Source: Streptomyces griseoincarnatus (GTDB taxonomy: Bacteria; Actinomycetota; Actinomycetes; Streptomycetales; Streptomycetaceae). Taken from it: a stretch of DNA of 64,000 nt. A model generated the notes under the pieces. The model had not been told where the DNA came from and ran no database searches. It saw only the letters and a list, made by a program, of their open reading frames with translations. The position numbers were made by a program, and so were the translations under genes. The stretch's first letter is position 1. Each line of letters opens with the position of its first letter. Of this stretch, positions 9,685 to 18,851 are shown in pieces. The stretch is from contig BMTH01000002.1 in the NCBI GenBank assembly GCA_014649575.1, positions 500,423-564,422 of the forward strand, given 5' to 3'.

Positions 9685-10325
9685 TCCGGGCATTCCTTCC
9701 AGGCCAGGTGGTACACCGTGCTGATGTCGCCGTCCGTGGAGTCCATCGTCATGAAGCTGACCTTGGACGGGTCGTTCCCGGCGGAGACTCTCAGCTCCGT
9801 GTTGATGTTGAAGTTGCGCTGCACGCCGCAGGGAGCGTAGACGAGCTGCGCCCAGTCGGTCTCGTCGGTGGCCTGCCAGTTGTCGTCGTACGGGCCCGCG
9901 AAGTTGTGCGTGCGGTATTCGGTGTTGGGCGACCCCTGGAAGTAGTACGAGGCCCGCTGGGTGCCCCGCGCACCGGACTTGAGCGCGGCGAAGCCGCGGT
10001 AGTCCGCGCTGGCGATGGCGTAGGTGAAGCCGGACGGGACGTGGACGAGCAGGCTGAGCTGGCAGTTCTTGCGGGCGGCCGTGGGGGCGGAGTTGCCGCC
10101 TGCCTGGGCGAGGTAGTCGCTGTAGGTCACGGTGAACGCGGTGTTGTCGGCCGAGACGGCGACGGCCGCGGTACCGGCGGGACATCCTGACCCGTTCACC
10201 GTGGCGACCTTGATGACGATCTTGTCCGGCGGCGGGTCCTCGAACGAGGACCCCGGGTCGTGCGCGGGCAGCGCGGCGGCGAGCAGCGTGGCCGCCGCGA
10301 CGCCGAGGAGCAGGCCTCCAGCCAT
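9678..10325 (-). CDS. Secreted DUF4360-like protein
   Basis: 215 aa. A short hydrophobic signal segment (MAGGLLLGVAAATLLAAALP) precedes a mature domain with the DUF4360 pattern: IKVATVNGSGCPAGTAAVAVS near the start, a NCQLSLLV segment, and FAGPYDDNW late. Four cysteines could form two disulfides. DUF4360 proteins are small secreted proteins of unknown function in actinobacteria and fungi. I start it at the ATG at 10325 because GGAG lies five bases before it; a frame extending to 10616 has no site and a non-protein-like N-terminus. It is divergent from the GH35-like gene. Confidence 0.82.
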   Translation of the reverse strand: MAGGLLLGVAAATLLAAALPAHDPGSSFEDPPPDKIVIKVATVNGSGCPAGTAAVAVSADNTAFTVTYSDYLAQAGGNSAPTAARKNCQLSLLVHVPSGFTYAIASADYRGFAALKSGARGTQRASYYFQGSPNTEYRTHNFAGPYDDNWQATDETDWAQLVYAPCGVQRNFNINTELRVSAGNDPSKVSFMTMDSTDGDISTVYHLAWKECPET

Positions 10326-10660
10326 GGTTCTCCATCCTTGGGGTGGGGGGTTGGTGCGGTGCGTTGGTTGAAACGTCATGTACATGCCAAACATGCGGAC
10401 GCATGCGGCCCCGGCTTCGTGGAGGAGGCATGAAGGAGCGGTGAAGACCGGGAGCGCTCGCATCGTATGGAGCGCCGCGACGGCCGGACAGGGCGAACTC
10501 CGGCCATTCACTCCCGGTCCGTATACCGCCGGTGAACGCCGCGTGACACCGCCGGCGGACGCCACGGGCGCGGCGGGACTCCCGTGTGAACGAGGGCCGT
10601 CCCGGTTCGGGGACAATGACCCACCAGCACCGCTTGTGGCACAGACCAGGAGGCGCTCCC
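10326..10660. other. Divergent promoter region, no gene seen
   Basis: 335 bases lie between the DUF4360-like gene (minus) and the GH35-like gene (plus). They contain a perfect 10-bp palindrome CATGTACATG at 10377-10386 and further CATG tetramers within the next 25 bases (ACATGCGG, GCATGC), possibly a regulator site. I see no open frame with a ribosome site and appropriate codon bias. Confidence 0.5.
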
Positions 10661-13495
10661 TTGGAGCTCAGCAGGCGCACCTTCACCGCACTGGCCGGCA
10701 CGGCCGCGCTCGGCCTCGCGCTGGCCGGCAGCGGCGGGGCGGCCACCGGCCCGCGGGGGCAGGGCGTCGTGCCGACCGGACCGCCGCCCCCGCCGCCGGA
10801 GGCCGACGGCCGGCGCCGTCGCGTCACGTACGACCGGCACTCGCTGCTGGTCGACGGCGCGCGCCTGGTGCTGTGGTCCGCCGAGGTCCACCCGTTCCGG
10901 CTGCCCAGCCCGTCGCTGTGGCGGGACGTGCTGCAGAAGCTGCGCGCCCACGGCTTCAACGCGGTCGACGTGCCCGTGCCGTGGAACGTCCACTCCCCCG
11001 CGCCCGGCGTGCACGACTTCACCGGGGTGCGGGACCTGAACCGCTTCCTCTCGGTCGCCGCCGAGGAGCGGCTGTACGTGGTGCTGCGGCCCGGCCCCTA
11101 CCTGGGCGCGGACCTGGACGCAGGCGGCCTCCCCGGCTGGCTGACGGCCGCCCCGGGCTCCGCCCGCACCGACGACCCCGAGTACCTGCGGCACGCCGAG
11201 GCGTGGCTCGCCGCCGTCGACGCCGTCGCCGTACGGCACCTGTACACCGCGGGCGGCGGGACGGTGCTGCTGTACCGGCTGGAGGACGGGCGTCCGGTGC
11301 CGGCCGGGGACCCGGCGGCGCGCGCCCACCGGGCCCGGCTGCGGGCGAAGGTGCGCGCCGACCGCATCGACGTGCCCGTGCTGGACGGCGAGGGCTTCAC
11401 CGGCGGGGACGGGCCGCCCACGGCCGGTCTCACCGCCGTGGCGGGCGGGGCCGCCGACGCCTGGGGCGGGCCGCTGTCCGACGGCGAGGGCTACGCGCGG
11501 GTGCGCGAGACCCACGACGCGGCGCACGAGCGGCGACGCCATCTCACCGCGCTCGCCGACCGGGTCACCGTGCACCACACCGGCATGGGGTTCGGCGGGA
11601 CGTCGTGGGGCTGGCTGCCCGGGCCGGGCGTCTACACCTCCTACGACTACGGGGCGGTGCTCGACGAGGGGCGCCAGCCCGCGCCGAACATGGCCGCCGT
11701 CCAGCAGCTCGGCCATCTGCTGCGCACCGTGCCCGACCTGGCCCGGCTGGAACCGGACGGGGACGGGGAGGAGCGCGCCGCGGACGGCCGGCTGACGGTG
11801 CGCCGGCTGGTCAACCCCGACACCGGCGCGCGGTTCTTCGTGGTGCGCAACGACACCGATGAGGAGGTGCGCGCCCTGCTGCCCGGCACCGGCGTCGAGG
11901 TGCCGGTGACCGTGGCCGCCGGCGACACCAAGCTGGTCGCCTCCGGTCTGCGCCTGGGCCACCGCAAGCTGGCGTACACCACCGCCCAGCCGATGCTCTG
12001 CGTCTCCACCGGGCGGCAGGACGTGGCCGTGTTCGTCGGCCGCCAGGGGGAGACCGCCCAGCTCGCGCTGGAATGCGAGAAGCAGCCGGGCGCCGACCGC
12101 GCGGACATCGAACCCGCCTGGGCCTACGACCAGGGCCGGCTGAACGTCGTCTCCCCGCTCGGCGTGGGCGGCCTGAGCCGGGTACTGGTCAAGGACGGCG
12201 ACTCCGAGACACCCCTCGTGCTGCTGTTCGCCGACGACGAGACCGCGCTGCGCCTGTGGACGTACGAGATCCCGGCCGGGCCGCTCGTGGTGTACGGCCC
12301 GGCGATGCTGCGCTCGGCCGAACTGCGCGACTCCACGCTCCACCTGACCGGTGACGTCACCGTCGAGACCGGTGTGGAGGTGTGGGGGCCGCGCGGCATC
12401 GCCGAGGTCACCTGGAACGGCGAGCCGGTGCCGACCTACGTCGGCCGCGCCCGCAGCCGCGTGATGGAGGGGCTGATGCCCGCCGTGCGCGCGGTGGCGC
12501 TGCCCGCCCTCGACGGCTGGCGGTGCCGCACGGAGAACCCGGAGTCCGACCCGGGGTTCGACGACTCGGCCTGGACGGTCGCCGGCCGCACCACCTCCCA
12601 CAGCACCACGCCGGTGCCCGAGGGCGGGCCCGTGCTGTTCGCGGACGACCACGGCTTCCACCACGGCGACGTCTGGTACCGGGGACGGCTGGAGGACCTC
12701 GGCGGCATCCGCTCGGTGGCGCTCTCCTACAGCACCGGCACCCAGGGGCTGCTGATGGCGTGGCTGGACGGCCGGCCGCTCGGCACCCACCGCATGCCGG
12801 CGCCCGACGAGGACACCGCCGCGCGCGGCACCTGGACGGCCACGGCCCGGTTCGACGTCCCCCGAGCGGTGCGCACCCCCGGCGAGCATGTGCTGTCGGT
12901 GCTGGTGCGGCCCATGCAGCACGCCGGTACGGAGCCGGGCGAGGACGCCCACAAGGCCGCGCGCGGGCTGGTCGCCGTGGAGTTCGCGGGCGGCGACCGC
13001 GGCGTGGAGTGGCGGGTGCGGGGCGCCACCGACCCGGAGCGGGTGACCGGCCCGTTCAACAAGGGCGGCCTGTACGGGGAGCGGCGCGGCTGGCATCTGC
13101 CGGACCACGACGACCGCCGCTGGCGGGTGGTGGAGTTCCCGCGCGAGGAGCGGCGGCAGGGCGTCACCTGGTACCGCACCCGCTTCCGGCTCGGGTTCGA
13201 ACCCGAACTGGACGCGTCGGTCGGGCTCACCCTGGAGGACGACCCGGAACGCGCCTACCGGGTGCAGGTCTTCCTCAACGGCTGGAACCTGGGCCAGTAC
13301 GTCAACGACGTCGGCCCGCAGCACACCTTCGCCCTGCCGAACGGCATCCTGCGCACCCGCGGCGCCAACACCCTGGCGCTGGTGGTGCTGGCCGACGGGA
13401 CCACCCCGGCGGGACCGGGGAAGGTCACGCTGACGCTGCTGGGCGCGGCGCGCGGCGGCGTCCCGGTCGAGCCGGTGGACCCACCGGTGAGGTGA
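10661..13495 (+). CDS. GH35-like (beta-galactosidase family) exported protein, active site degenerate
   Basis: 944 aa. The start is a TTG at 10661, seven bases after AGGAGG. It gives a twin-arginine signal (LSRRTFTALAGTAALGLA), so Tat export is likely. The TIM-barrel part keeps GH35 landmarks: LVLWSAEVHPFRLPSP, PWNVHSPAPGVHDF, VVLRPGPYLGADLDAGGLPGWL, and GFGGTSWGW followed by YTSYDYGAVLDEG. Beta-sandwich jelly-roll domains follow, with a C-terminal GWNLGQYV segment typical of the family. The acid/base motif (usually ENEYG) reads LEDGRP. The nucleophile segment (usually E-x-x-x-GWxDxWG) reads AVAGGAADAWG without the Glu. It is convergent with the GH51 gene. It is probably a non-catalytic or altered galactan-binding protein. 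Confidence 0.82.
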   Translation: MELSRRTFTALAGTAALGLALAGSGGAATGPRGQGVVPTGPPPPPPEADGRRRRVTYDRHSLLVDGARLVLWSAEVHPFRLPSPSLWRDVLQKLRAHGFNAVDVPVPWNVHSPAPGVHDFTGVRDLNRFLSVAAEERLYVVLRPGPYLGADLDAGGLPGWLTAAPGSARTDDPEYLRHAEAWLAAVDAVAVRHLYTAGGGTVLLYRLEDGRPVPAGDPAARAHRARLRAKVRADRIDVPVLDGEGFTGGDGPPTAGLTAVAGGAADAWGGPLSDGEGYARVRETHDAAHERRRHLTALADRVTVHHTGMGFGGTSWGWLPGPGVYTSYDYGAVLDEGRQPAPNMAAVQQLGHLLRTVPDLARLEPDGDGEERAADGRLTVRRLVNPDTGARFFVVRNDTDEEVRALLPGTGVEVPVTVAAGDTKLVASGLRLGHRKLAYTTAQPMLCVSTGRQDVAVFVGRQGETAQLALECEKQPGADRADIEPAWAYDQGRLNVVSPLGVGGLSRVLVKDGDSETPLVLLFADDETALRLWTYEIPAGPLVVYGPAMLRSAELRDSTLHLTGDVTVETGVEVWGPRGIAEVTWNGEPVPTYVGRARSRVMEGLMPAVRAVALPALDGWRCRTENPESDPGFDDSAWTVAGRTTSHSTTPVPEGGPVLFADDHGFHHGDVWYRGRLEDLGGIRSVALSYSTGTQGLLMAWLDGRPLGTHRMPAPDEDTAARGTWTATARFDVPRAVRTPGEHVLSVLVRPMQHAGTEPGEDAHKAARGLVAVEFAGGDRGVEWRVRGATDPERVTGPFNKGGLYGERRGWHLPDHDDRRWRVVEFPREERRQGVTWYRTRFRLGFEPELDASVGLTLEDDPERAYRVQVFLNGWNLGQYVNDVGPQHTFALPNGILRTRGANTLALVVLADGTTPAGPGKVTLTLLGAARGGVPVEPVDPPVR

Positions 13496-13523
13496 GTCCG
13501 CCGGCCAGGGGACGCCCGGCGCG

Positions 13524-15029
13524 TCACGCCAGCCGGATCACGTTCCAGGACAGCGGCTCCAGCACGGCCGTGAGGCGGCCGCCGTCCAGGGTGGTGCCCT
13601 CGGCCGTGTGCGGGACCACGCGCCCGGGCTCGGCGAGGGTGTTGCGGGCGTCGGAGTCGGCGTCCGCGAGCACGCTGTGCTCGACGACGGACGTCGGGCC
13701 CAGCCCGTTCAGCGCGACGTCCAGCGGCAGCGGCTCGGTGCGGGAGCGGTTGACGGCGAACACGGTGACCGTGCCGTCCTCGCCCCGCACCGCGGTCGCG
13801 TGCAGCAGGTCCGCCTCCCCGTACTTCTCCGTGTCGTACGTCGGGGAGTCCACGCGCACGTCGAGGACCTGGCCGCGGCCGTACTTCGAGGCCTGGGCGA
13901 ACGGGAAGAACGTCGTCTGCCGCCAGGCCGGGCCGCCCGGCTCGGTCATGATCGGCGCGATGACGTTGACCAGCTGGGCCAGGCAGGCGACGGTGACCCG
14001 GTCCGCGTGCCGGAGCAGCGCGATCAGCAGCGAGCCGAGGACGACCGCGTCCATGACGCTGTAGTTGTCCTCCAGCAGACGCGGCGCCTCGGGCCAGTCG
14101 AGGGCGCTCACCTGCTCCTGGGTGCGGGACATGTACCAGACGTTCCACTCGTCGAACGAGAGGTTGATCTTCTTCCGGGACTTCAGACGGGCCCCGACGT
14201 GGTCGCAGGTGGCCACGACGTCCTCGATGAAGGTCTCCATGTCGACGGCGGAGGCGAGGAAGGAGTCCACGTCGCCGTCGAGCGGCTCGTAGTAGGCGTG
14301 CAGTGAGATGTGGTCGACCAGGTCGTACGTCTCCTGGAGGACGGTGGCCTCCCACTCGGCGAAGGTCGGCATGGAACGGCCCGAGGAGCCGCAGGCGACG
14401 AGCTGCACGCCGGGGTCGATCTGGCGCATGGCGCGGGCGGTCTCGGCGGCGAGCCTGCCGTACTCGGCGGCGGTCTTGTGGCCGGTCTGCCAGGGGCCGT
14501 CCATCTCGTTGCCCAGGCACCACAGCCGGATGCCGAACGGGTCCTTGTCGCCGTGCTGCACGCGCAGGTCCGACAGGGCGGTGCCGCCCGGGTGGTTGGC
14601 GTACTCCTGGAGCTGGAGGGCCTCGGCGACGCCCCGGGTGCCGAGGTTGAGGGCCATCATCGGCTCGGCCTGCGGCCCGATCTTCCGCAGGAAGGAGATG
14701 TACTCGGACAGGCCGAAGCGGTTGGTCTCGGTGGACCGCCAGGCCAGGTCGAGGCGGCGGGGGCGCTCCTCGGCGGGGCCGACGGAGTCCTCCCAGCGGT
14801 AGCCGGAGACGAAGTTGCCGCCGGGGTAGCGGACGGCGGTGACACCGAGTTCGCGGACCAGGTCCAGGACGTCGCCGCGGATGCCGTCGGCGTCGGCGGT
14901 GGGGTGGCCCGGCTCGAAGACGCCGGTGTAGACGCACCGGCCGAGGTGCTCGACGAAGGAGCCGAACAGCCGGGGGTCCACCGTGCCGACGGTGAAGGCG
15001 GGGTCCAGGGTGAAGCGGGCGGTGCGCAT
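13524..15029 (-). CDS. abfA: GH51 alpha-L-arabinofuranosidase
   Basis: 501 aa with no signal peptide, so an intracellular enzyme that removes terminal alpha-L-arabinofuranosyl units from imported arabino-oligosaccharides. The acid/base Glu175 lies in WCLGNEMDG and the nucleophile Glu294 in LSFDEWNVWY; both motifs and the overall length fit GH51. A TIM barrel is followed by a C-terminal beta-sandwich (about 385-501). The start at 15029 is favoured by AAAGGA five bases upstream; the in-frame ATG at 15071 is less likely. A 14-base motif shared with the IclR gene promoter lies about 160 bases upstream, which suggests control by that regulator. Confidence 0.93.
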   Translation of the reverse strand: MRTARFTLDPAFTVGTVDPRLFGSFVEHLGRCVYTGVFEPGHPTADADGIRGDVLDLVRELGVTAVRYPGGNFVSGYRWEDSVGPAEERPRRLDLAWRSTETNRFGLSEYISFLRKIGPQAEPMMALNLGTRGVAEALQLQEYANHPGGTALSDLRVQHGDKDPFGIRLWCLGNEMDGPWQTGHKTAAEYGRLAAETARAMRQIDPGVQLVACGSSGRSMPTFAEWEATVLQETYDLVDHISLHAYYEPLDGDVDSFLASAVDMETFIEDVVATCDHVGARLKSRKKINLSFDEWNVWYMSRTQEQVSALDWPEAPRLLEDNYSVMDAVVLGSLLIALLRHADRVTVACLAQLVNVIAPIMTEPGGPAWRQTTFFPFAQASKYGRGQVLDVRVDSPTYDTEKYGEADLLHATAVRGEDGTVTVFAVNRSRTEPLPLDVALNGLGPTSVVEHSVLADADSDARNTLAEPGRVVPHTAEGTTLDGGRLTAVLEPLSWNVIRLA

Positions 15030-15391
15030 CGTGTCCTTTCGACGGGTCGGGTCCTGCTGCGGGGGCGTCACCGGCCGGCGAGTCCGGTGCGGGCGGCGCC
15101 CGCCACGATCCGGCGGACGAGTCCGCGGTCCAAGCCAGGCCGCCCCATTGCCCGACCCCTCCGCTCATCGCGTACCGCGCGCCTCGCGCGTTCGATATAC
15201 CGGATGTCGCCCGTAACTTCGAACGGGACCGTAAGCGCCGGTGGGTGACGCGTCAATGCCCCGGACAGAACTCGCCCGCCGCGCACACCGTCCCGACCCC
15301 CCGGCGGTCACGGATCACGTGACGCGGACACATCCGGCCGCGTACGCTCGAACAGCCTCAGGTGCGGCGGTCGCACGGGCGAGGGGATGCG
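15030..15391. other. Divergent intergenic region with a shared operator-like motif
   Basis: About 360 bases lie between the arabinofuranosidase gene (minus) and the ImmA/IrrE-like gene (plus). The centre holds the motif at 15188-15201 and a TTCGAA at 15218-15223. On the plus strand GTGACG (15319) and TACGCT (15343) are 18 bases apart and could be a weak promoter for the peptidase gene. No open frame here is convincing. Confidence 0.5.
15188..15201. promoter_or_regulatory. Candidate IclR-family operator upstream of abfA
   Basis: GCGTTCGATATACC here is identical to 14 bases at 20489-20502, just upstream of the IclR regulator gene. GTTCGATA-type half sites are known for IclR-family regulators such as PcaR. 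A TTCGAA 17 bases further on may be part of a second half site. Confidence 0.5.
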
Positions 15392-15985
15392 ATGGATGGC
15401 GCGGGCGCACGGACGCGGGCCGTACGGCTCGCCTCCGCGCTGCGGCGCTCCCGCGCCCGCGCCGCCCTGCGCCGCCTGGCCGGCGATCTCGCCTCCGCGC
15501 TCCGCGTACGGCCCGGTCCCCTCACGGACGTCCGGACGGCGTGCCGGGTACTGTGCGAGGAGATGAGCGCGCGGCGCGGGGGACGGCCCGTCGTCCTGCG
15601 CTTCGAACGCTTCCCGGACGAGATCGAAGTGACCGGCCTGTGGGTGGAGTTCCAGGACTTCGACCTGGTCATCGTGGAGGAGCGAGCGGAGGCCATGCAG
15701 CAACTGGTCATCCTCGGCCACGAGTTGTGGCACATGCACGCCGGTCACCGGCACCACGCCCCGACGGCGGCCGAGCAGGTCCTCACGGCCGACCCGCCGG
15801 ACTGGGCCGCCGCGCTCGCGATGGCCGCGCGCGACGGCTCCCGCGCGGCCGAGGAGGCCGAGGCCGACGAGTTCGGGCACCGGATGGCCGCCGCCGTGCG
15901 CACCCTCCTGGACGACCGGAACGCCGACGCCGGTCCCCTCCAGCGGGCCCTGGGCTACCGCGGGCGGCGGGGAACGCACCGGTGA
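15392..15985 (+). CDS. ImmA/IrrE-like metallopeptidase-type protein
   Basis: 197 aa. The motif HELWHMHAGH (His110, Glu111, His114) is the HExxH zinc site of ImmA/IrrE-type peptidases, and a downstream acidic helix (AEEAEADEFG) supplies the likely third ligand. This family cleaves repressors or acts as the toxin-like partner of XRE regulators, but no XRE gene adjoins it here. The ATG at 15392 has GAGGGG five bases upstream. Its TGA overlaps the GTG of the next gene (GTGA), so it is translationally coupled to the membrane protein. The substrate is unknown. Confidence 0.8.
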   Translation: MDGAGARTRAVRLASALRRSRARAALRRLAGDLASALRVRPGPLTDVRTACRVLCEEMSARRGGRPVVLRFERFPDEIEVTGLWVEFQDFDLVIVEERAEAMQQLVILGHELWHMHAGHRHHAPTAAEQVLTADPPDWAAALAMAARDGSRAAEEAEADEFGHRMAAAVRTLLDDRNADAGPLQRALGYRGRRGTHR

Positions 15986-17232
15986 CCGCCCCGCTCGCCC
16001 TCACACCGTCGGACGTCCTCGGCGACCTCTACATCTCCTTCTGGATCCCCACGGGCGTCCTCACCGCGGCCCTGATCATCAAGCTGCCCACCATCGTGCG
16101 GCTGTGGCGCGACCCCCTGCTGCGCGCGGTGGGCGGGCTGCTCCTGCTCGCCTGCACCGTCTTCGTCTTCGTGGCGCCCACGACCATCGCCCGGGTCAAC
16201 CGCCTCACGGGCGTGCCGAACATATCGGCGCCGTGGTGCTACTCGCTCCTCACCGCGTTCTGCGCCTCCTGCCTGCTGCTGATCATCGCCTGGCGCAACG
16301 GGCTGTCGGACCGCTCCGCCGCCACCCGGCGAGCGATGCGCTGGGTGGTCTCCCTCTACTCCGGGGTGATCGTGGCCCTGTGGGTGCTGTTCTTCCTCGC
16401 GGACGCCTCCGAGGAGCGGCTGCGGGACCTGGACACCTACTACGCGACCACGCCGTTCATGCGCGAGCAGATCCTGCTGTACCTGCTCGCGCACACCGTC
16501 GCCGTCCTCATCACCTGCCGGCTGCTGTGGAACTGGGTGCAGACCGAGGGGCTGGACGCCTGGCTGCGGTGGGCCCTGAAGTTCCTCGGCGTCGGCTACG
16601 CGCTCAACCTGGTCTTCGACGCCGCCAAGCTCACCGCCGTCGCCGCCCGCTGGACCGGCAACGACCTGGACTGGCTCAGCACCGACCTCGCGCCGCCCGT
16701 CGCCTGCCTGTCGGCCATCCTGATCGCGGTGGGCTTCATCCTCCCGCACGCCGGCCAGTTCCTGCACGAACGCTGGCGCGTCCGGCTCGCCCACCACCGG
16801 CTCCGCCCGCTCTACCTGCTGATGCGTTCGGCCAACGGCAGGGGCGTGCCGTTCCTGCTGCGCGCCACCCCGGAACTGCGCCTGATCCGCCGGGAGACCT
16901 TCATCCGGGACGAACTGCTCACCCTGGCCCGGCACATGGACGAGGAACGGCGTGACCGGGCACGCGAGGCAGCGCTCGGTCTCGGGTTCCCGCCGGAGCG
17001 GGCCCGGGCGCTGGCGAACGCCGTGTCGATCCTGGAGGCCGTCGAGTGCCGGCGCCGGGCTCCGGACGACGAGGGCACCCAGGATCCCGACACCACCGAC
17101 CTGCTGCGGGAGATCGGCGCCGTCTCCCGGGAACTGCGCCGCCCCCACGTCGTGGAGGCGGTCCGCGCACGGGCCGCCGCCCTCGCGGCGGACCCCCGGG
17201 CGGCCGTGCCCCGCGGCGCGTCCGCCGACTGA
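15982..17232 (+). CDS. MAB_1171c-type multi-pass membrane protein
   Basis: 416 aa. About seven transmembrane helices span residues 12-265 (for example LLLLACTVFVFVAP and VACLSAILIAVGFILP). A soluble C-terminal region (about 270-416) carries charged helices. The arrangement matches the actinobacterial 'MAB_1171c family putative transporter' group, which commonly accompanies ImmA/IrrE-like and XRE proteins. The GTG start overlaps the preceding TGA. No transport motif is evident, and a sensor or partner role for the peptidase is equally possible. Confidence 0.75.
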   Translation: MTAPLALTPSDVLGDLYISFWIPTGVLTAALIIKLPTIVRLWRDPLLRAVGGLLLLACTVFVFVAPTTIARVNRLTGVPNISAPWCYSLLTAFCASCLLLIIAWRNGLSDRSAATRRAMRWVVSLYSGVIVALWVLFFLADASEERLRDLDTYYATTPFMREQILLYLLAHTVAVLITCRLLWNWVQTEGLDAWLRWALKFLGVGYALNLVFDAAKLTAVAARWTGNDLDWLSTDLAPPVACLSAILIAVGFILPHAGQFLHERWRVRLAHHRLRPLYLLMRSANGRGVPFLLRATPELRLIRRETFIRDELLTLARHMDEERRDRAREAALGLGFPPERARALANAVSILEAVECRRRAPDDEGTQDPDTTDLLREIGAVSRELRRPHVVEAVRARAAALAADPRAAVPRGASAD

Positions 17233-17263
17233 AGATCGACGACAGGTCAGGAGAACGAAGAGC

Positions 17264-18688
17264 GTGCCCGCCGCCCCAGAGAGAAGACCCCCGTCCGCGG
17301 ACGGACGTCCCGCCACCGCCGTCGTGCTCGGCGGATCCGTCGCCGGACTGCTCGCCGCGCGGGCCCTCGCCCCGTTCGCCCGGGTCACCGTGGTGGAGCG
17401 CGACGCGCTGCCCGCCGGACCCGGGCCGCGGCGCGGCGTCCCGCAGGCCCGGCACGCGCACCAGCTGTGGTCGGGCGGGGCGCACGCCCTGGAGGACCTC
17501 GTGCCGGGCACCGTCGACCGGCTGCGGGCCGCGGGGGCCCACCGCCAGCCGGTCACCACGAACATGGTGGTGCTGTCGCCGTACGGCTGGTACCGGCGCT
17601 GGGACGAGTCCCACTTCATGCTGCTGTGCACGCGCGACCTGCTGGAGGCGACCCTGCGGGCGCAGGTGCTCGCCGACGGACGGATCGAGCTGCTCGACCG
17701 GACCGAGGTGCTCTCGCTGGACGGCACCCGCACCGCCGTCGACGGCGTCCGGGTCCGCACCCGTGACGGCGCCGAGCGCACGCTGCGGGCCGGTCTCGTG
17801 GTGGACGCCACGGGCCGCGCCTCCCGCACCCCCCGCTGGCTGGCCGACGCGGGGCTGCCCGCTCCGCAACGCCGGGAGGTGGACACCGGGCTGGTGTACG
17901 CGAGTCGTCTGTACCGCGCCCCGGAGGGGGCCCGGGACGGCTTCCCGGTCGTCAACGTGCAGCAGGACCCGCGTACCGGCGGTCCGGGCCGCGGCGGGGT
18001 GCTGCTCCCCGTGGAGGACGGCCGCTGGCTGGTCACCCTGTTCGGCACCACGGGCGGCGAACCCACCTCCGACACGGCCGGCTTCGAGCGGTACGCCCGC
18101 GAGGAGCTGCGCCATCCGCTGATCGCCGACCTGCTCGGCGCGGCGGTCCCGGAGACGGAGGTGTCGCTCACCCGGGCCACCGGCAACCGCCGCCTCTTCT
18201 ACGAGCGGATGAGGGCCTGGCCGGAGAACCTCGTGGTGGTCGGGGACGCGCTGGCGGCGCTCAACCCCGTCTACGGACACGGCATGTCGGTGGCCGCGCA
18301 GGGTGCGGCGGCGCTGCGCGCGACGGTACGGCGCCACGGCTGGGGCACGCCGGGCCTCGCCGGCAGGGCACAGCGCGCGGTGGCCCGGCCGGTGGGCGCG
18401 GCCTGGGACCTCGCCCTGGGGCAGGACGTGTTCTACCCGGGCCCGACGCACGACGGCCCGTCCGCACGCGACCGGTGGACGGCCGCGTACGTCGGCCGGC
18501 TGATGCACACGGCCACCGGGAACGGGCGCGTCGCGCGGCGGGTCACCGACGTGACGTCGCTGGAGCGGGGCCCGGCGGTGCTGCTGTCCCCGCGGGTCCT
18601 CGTGGCGGCGCTGGCGGGTCCGCTGAAGCCCGCTCTGACGGACCCGCCGCTGACCGCCGAGGAACGCAAGGCGGCCGGCCTGACCTGA
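17264..18688 (+). CDS. FAD-dependent oxidoreductase (aromatic hydroxylase-like)
   Basis: 474 aa. An N-terminal Rossmann fold (AVVLGGSVAGLLAARALA, with the acidic end VVERD) binds FAD, and the second FAD motif is VVVGDALAALNPVYGHGMS. These place it in the PHBH-like flavoprotein group (monooxygenases, epoxidases, halogenases), although the FAD loop is GGSVAG rather than GxGxxG. No KWWG-type halogenase motif was seen. The GTG at 17264 has AGGAG about ten bases before it. It lies 31 bases after the membrane-protein gene in the same direction and is probably co-transcribed. The substrate is unknown. Confidence 0.78.
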   Translation: MPAAPERRPPSADGRPATAVVLGGSVAGLLAARALAPFARVTVVERDALPAGPGPRRGVPQARHAHQLWSGGAHALEDLVPGTVDRLRAAGAHRQPVTTNMVVLSPYGWYRRWDESHFMLLCTRDLLEATLRAQVLADGRIELLDRTEVLSLDGTRTAVDGVRVRTRDGAERTLRAGLVVDATGRASRTPRWLADAGLPAPQRREVDTGLVYASRLYRAPEGARDGFPVVNVQQDPRTGGPGRGGVLLPVEDGRWLVTLFGTTGGEPTSDTAGFERYAREELRHPLIADLLGAAVPETEVSLTRATGNRRLFYERMRAWPENLVVVGDALAALNPVYGHGMSVAAQGAAALRATVRRHGWGTPGLAGRAQRAVARPVGAAWDLALGQDVFYPGPTHDGPSARDRWTAAYVGRLMHTATGNGRVARRVTDVTSLERGPAVLLSPRVLVAALAGPLKPALTDPPLTAEERKAAGLT

Positions 18689-18851
18689 GGCGGCACCCGC
18701 GCGGCGACGGTGTCCGGCGGCCGGTCCGCGAACCGGACCGCCGCCGGCTGGTCGGCGATGCGTGACTCGACGACCGGGCGGCGCGGGGTCGCCAGGACCC
18801 GCCCGCACCCGGCCGAGCACCCGCGACGCGGATGCCGGTACAGCCGCGGCC

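Noticed and set aside
17264..18688. Flavin-dependent halogenase
   Set aside because: The FAD motifs fit, but I could not find the tryptophan-rich halogenase motif.
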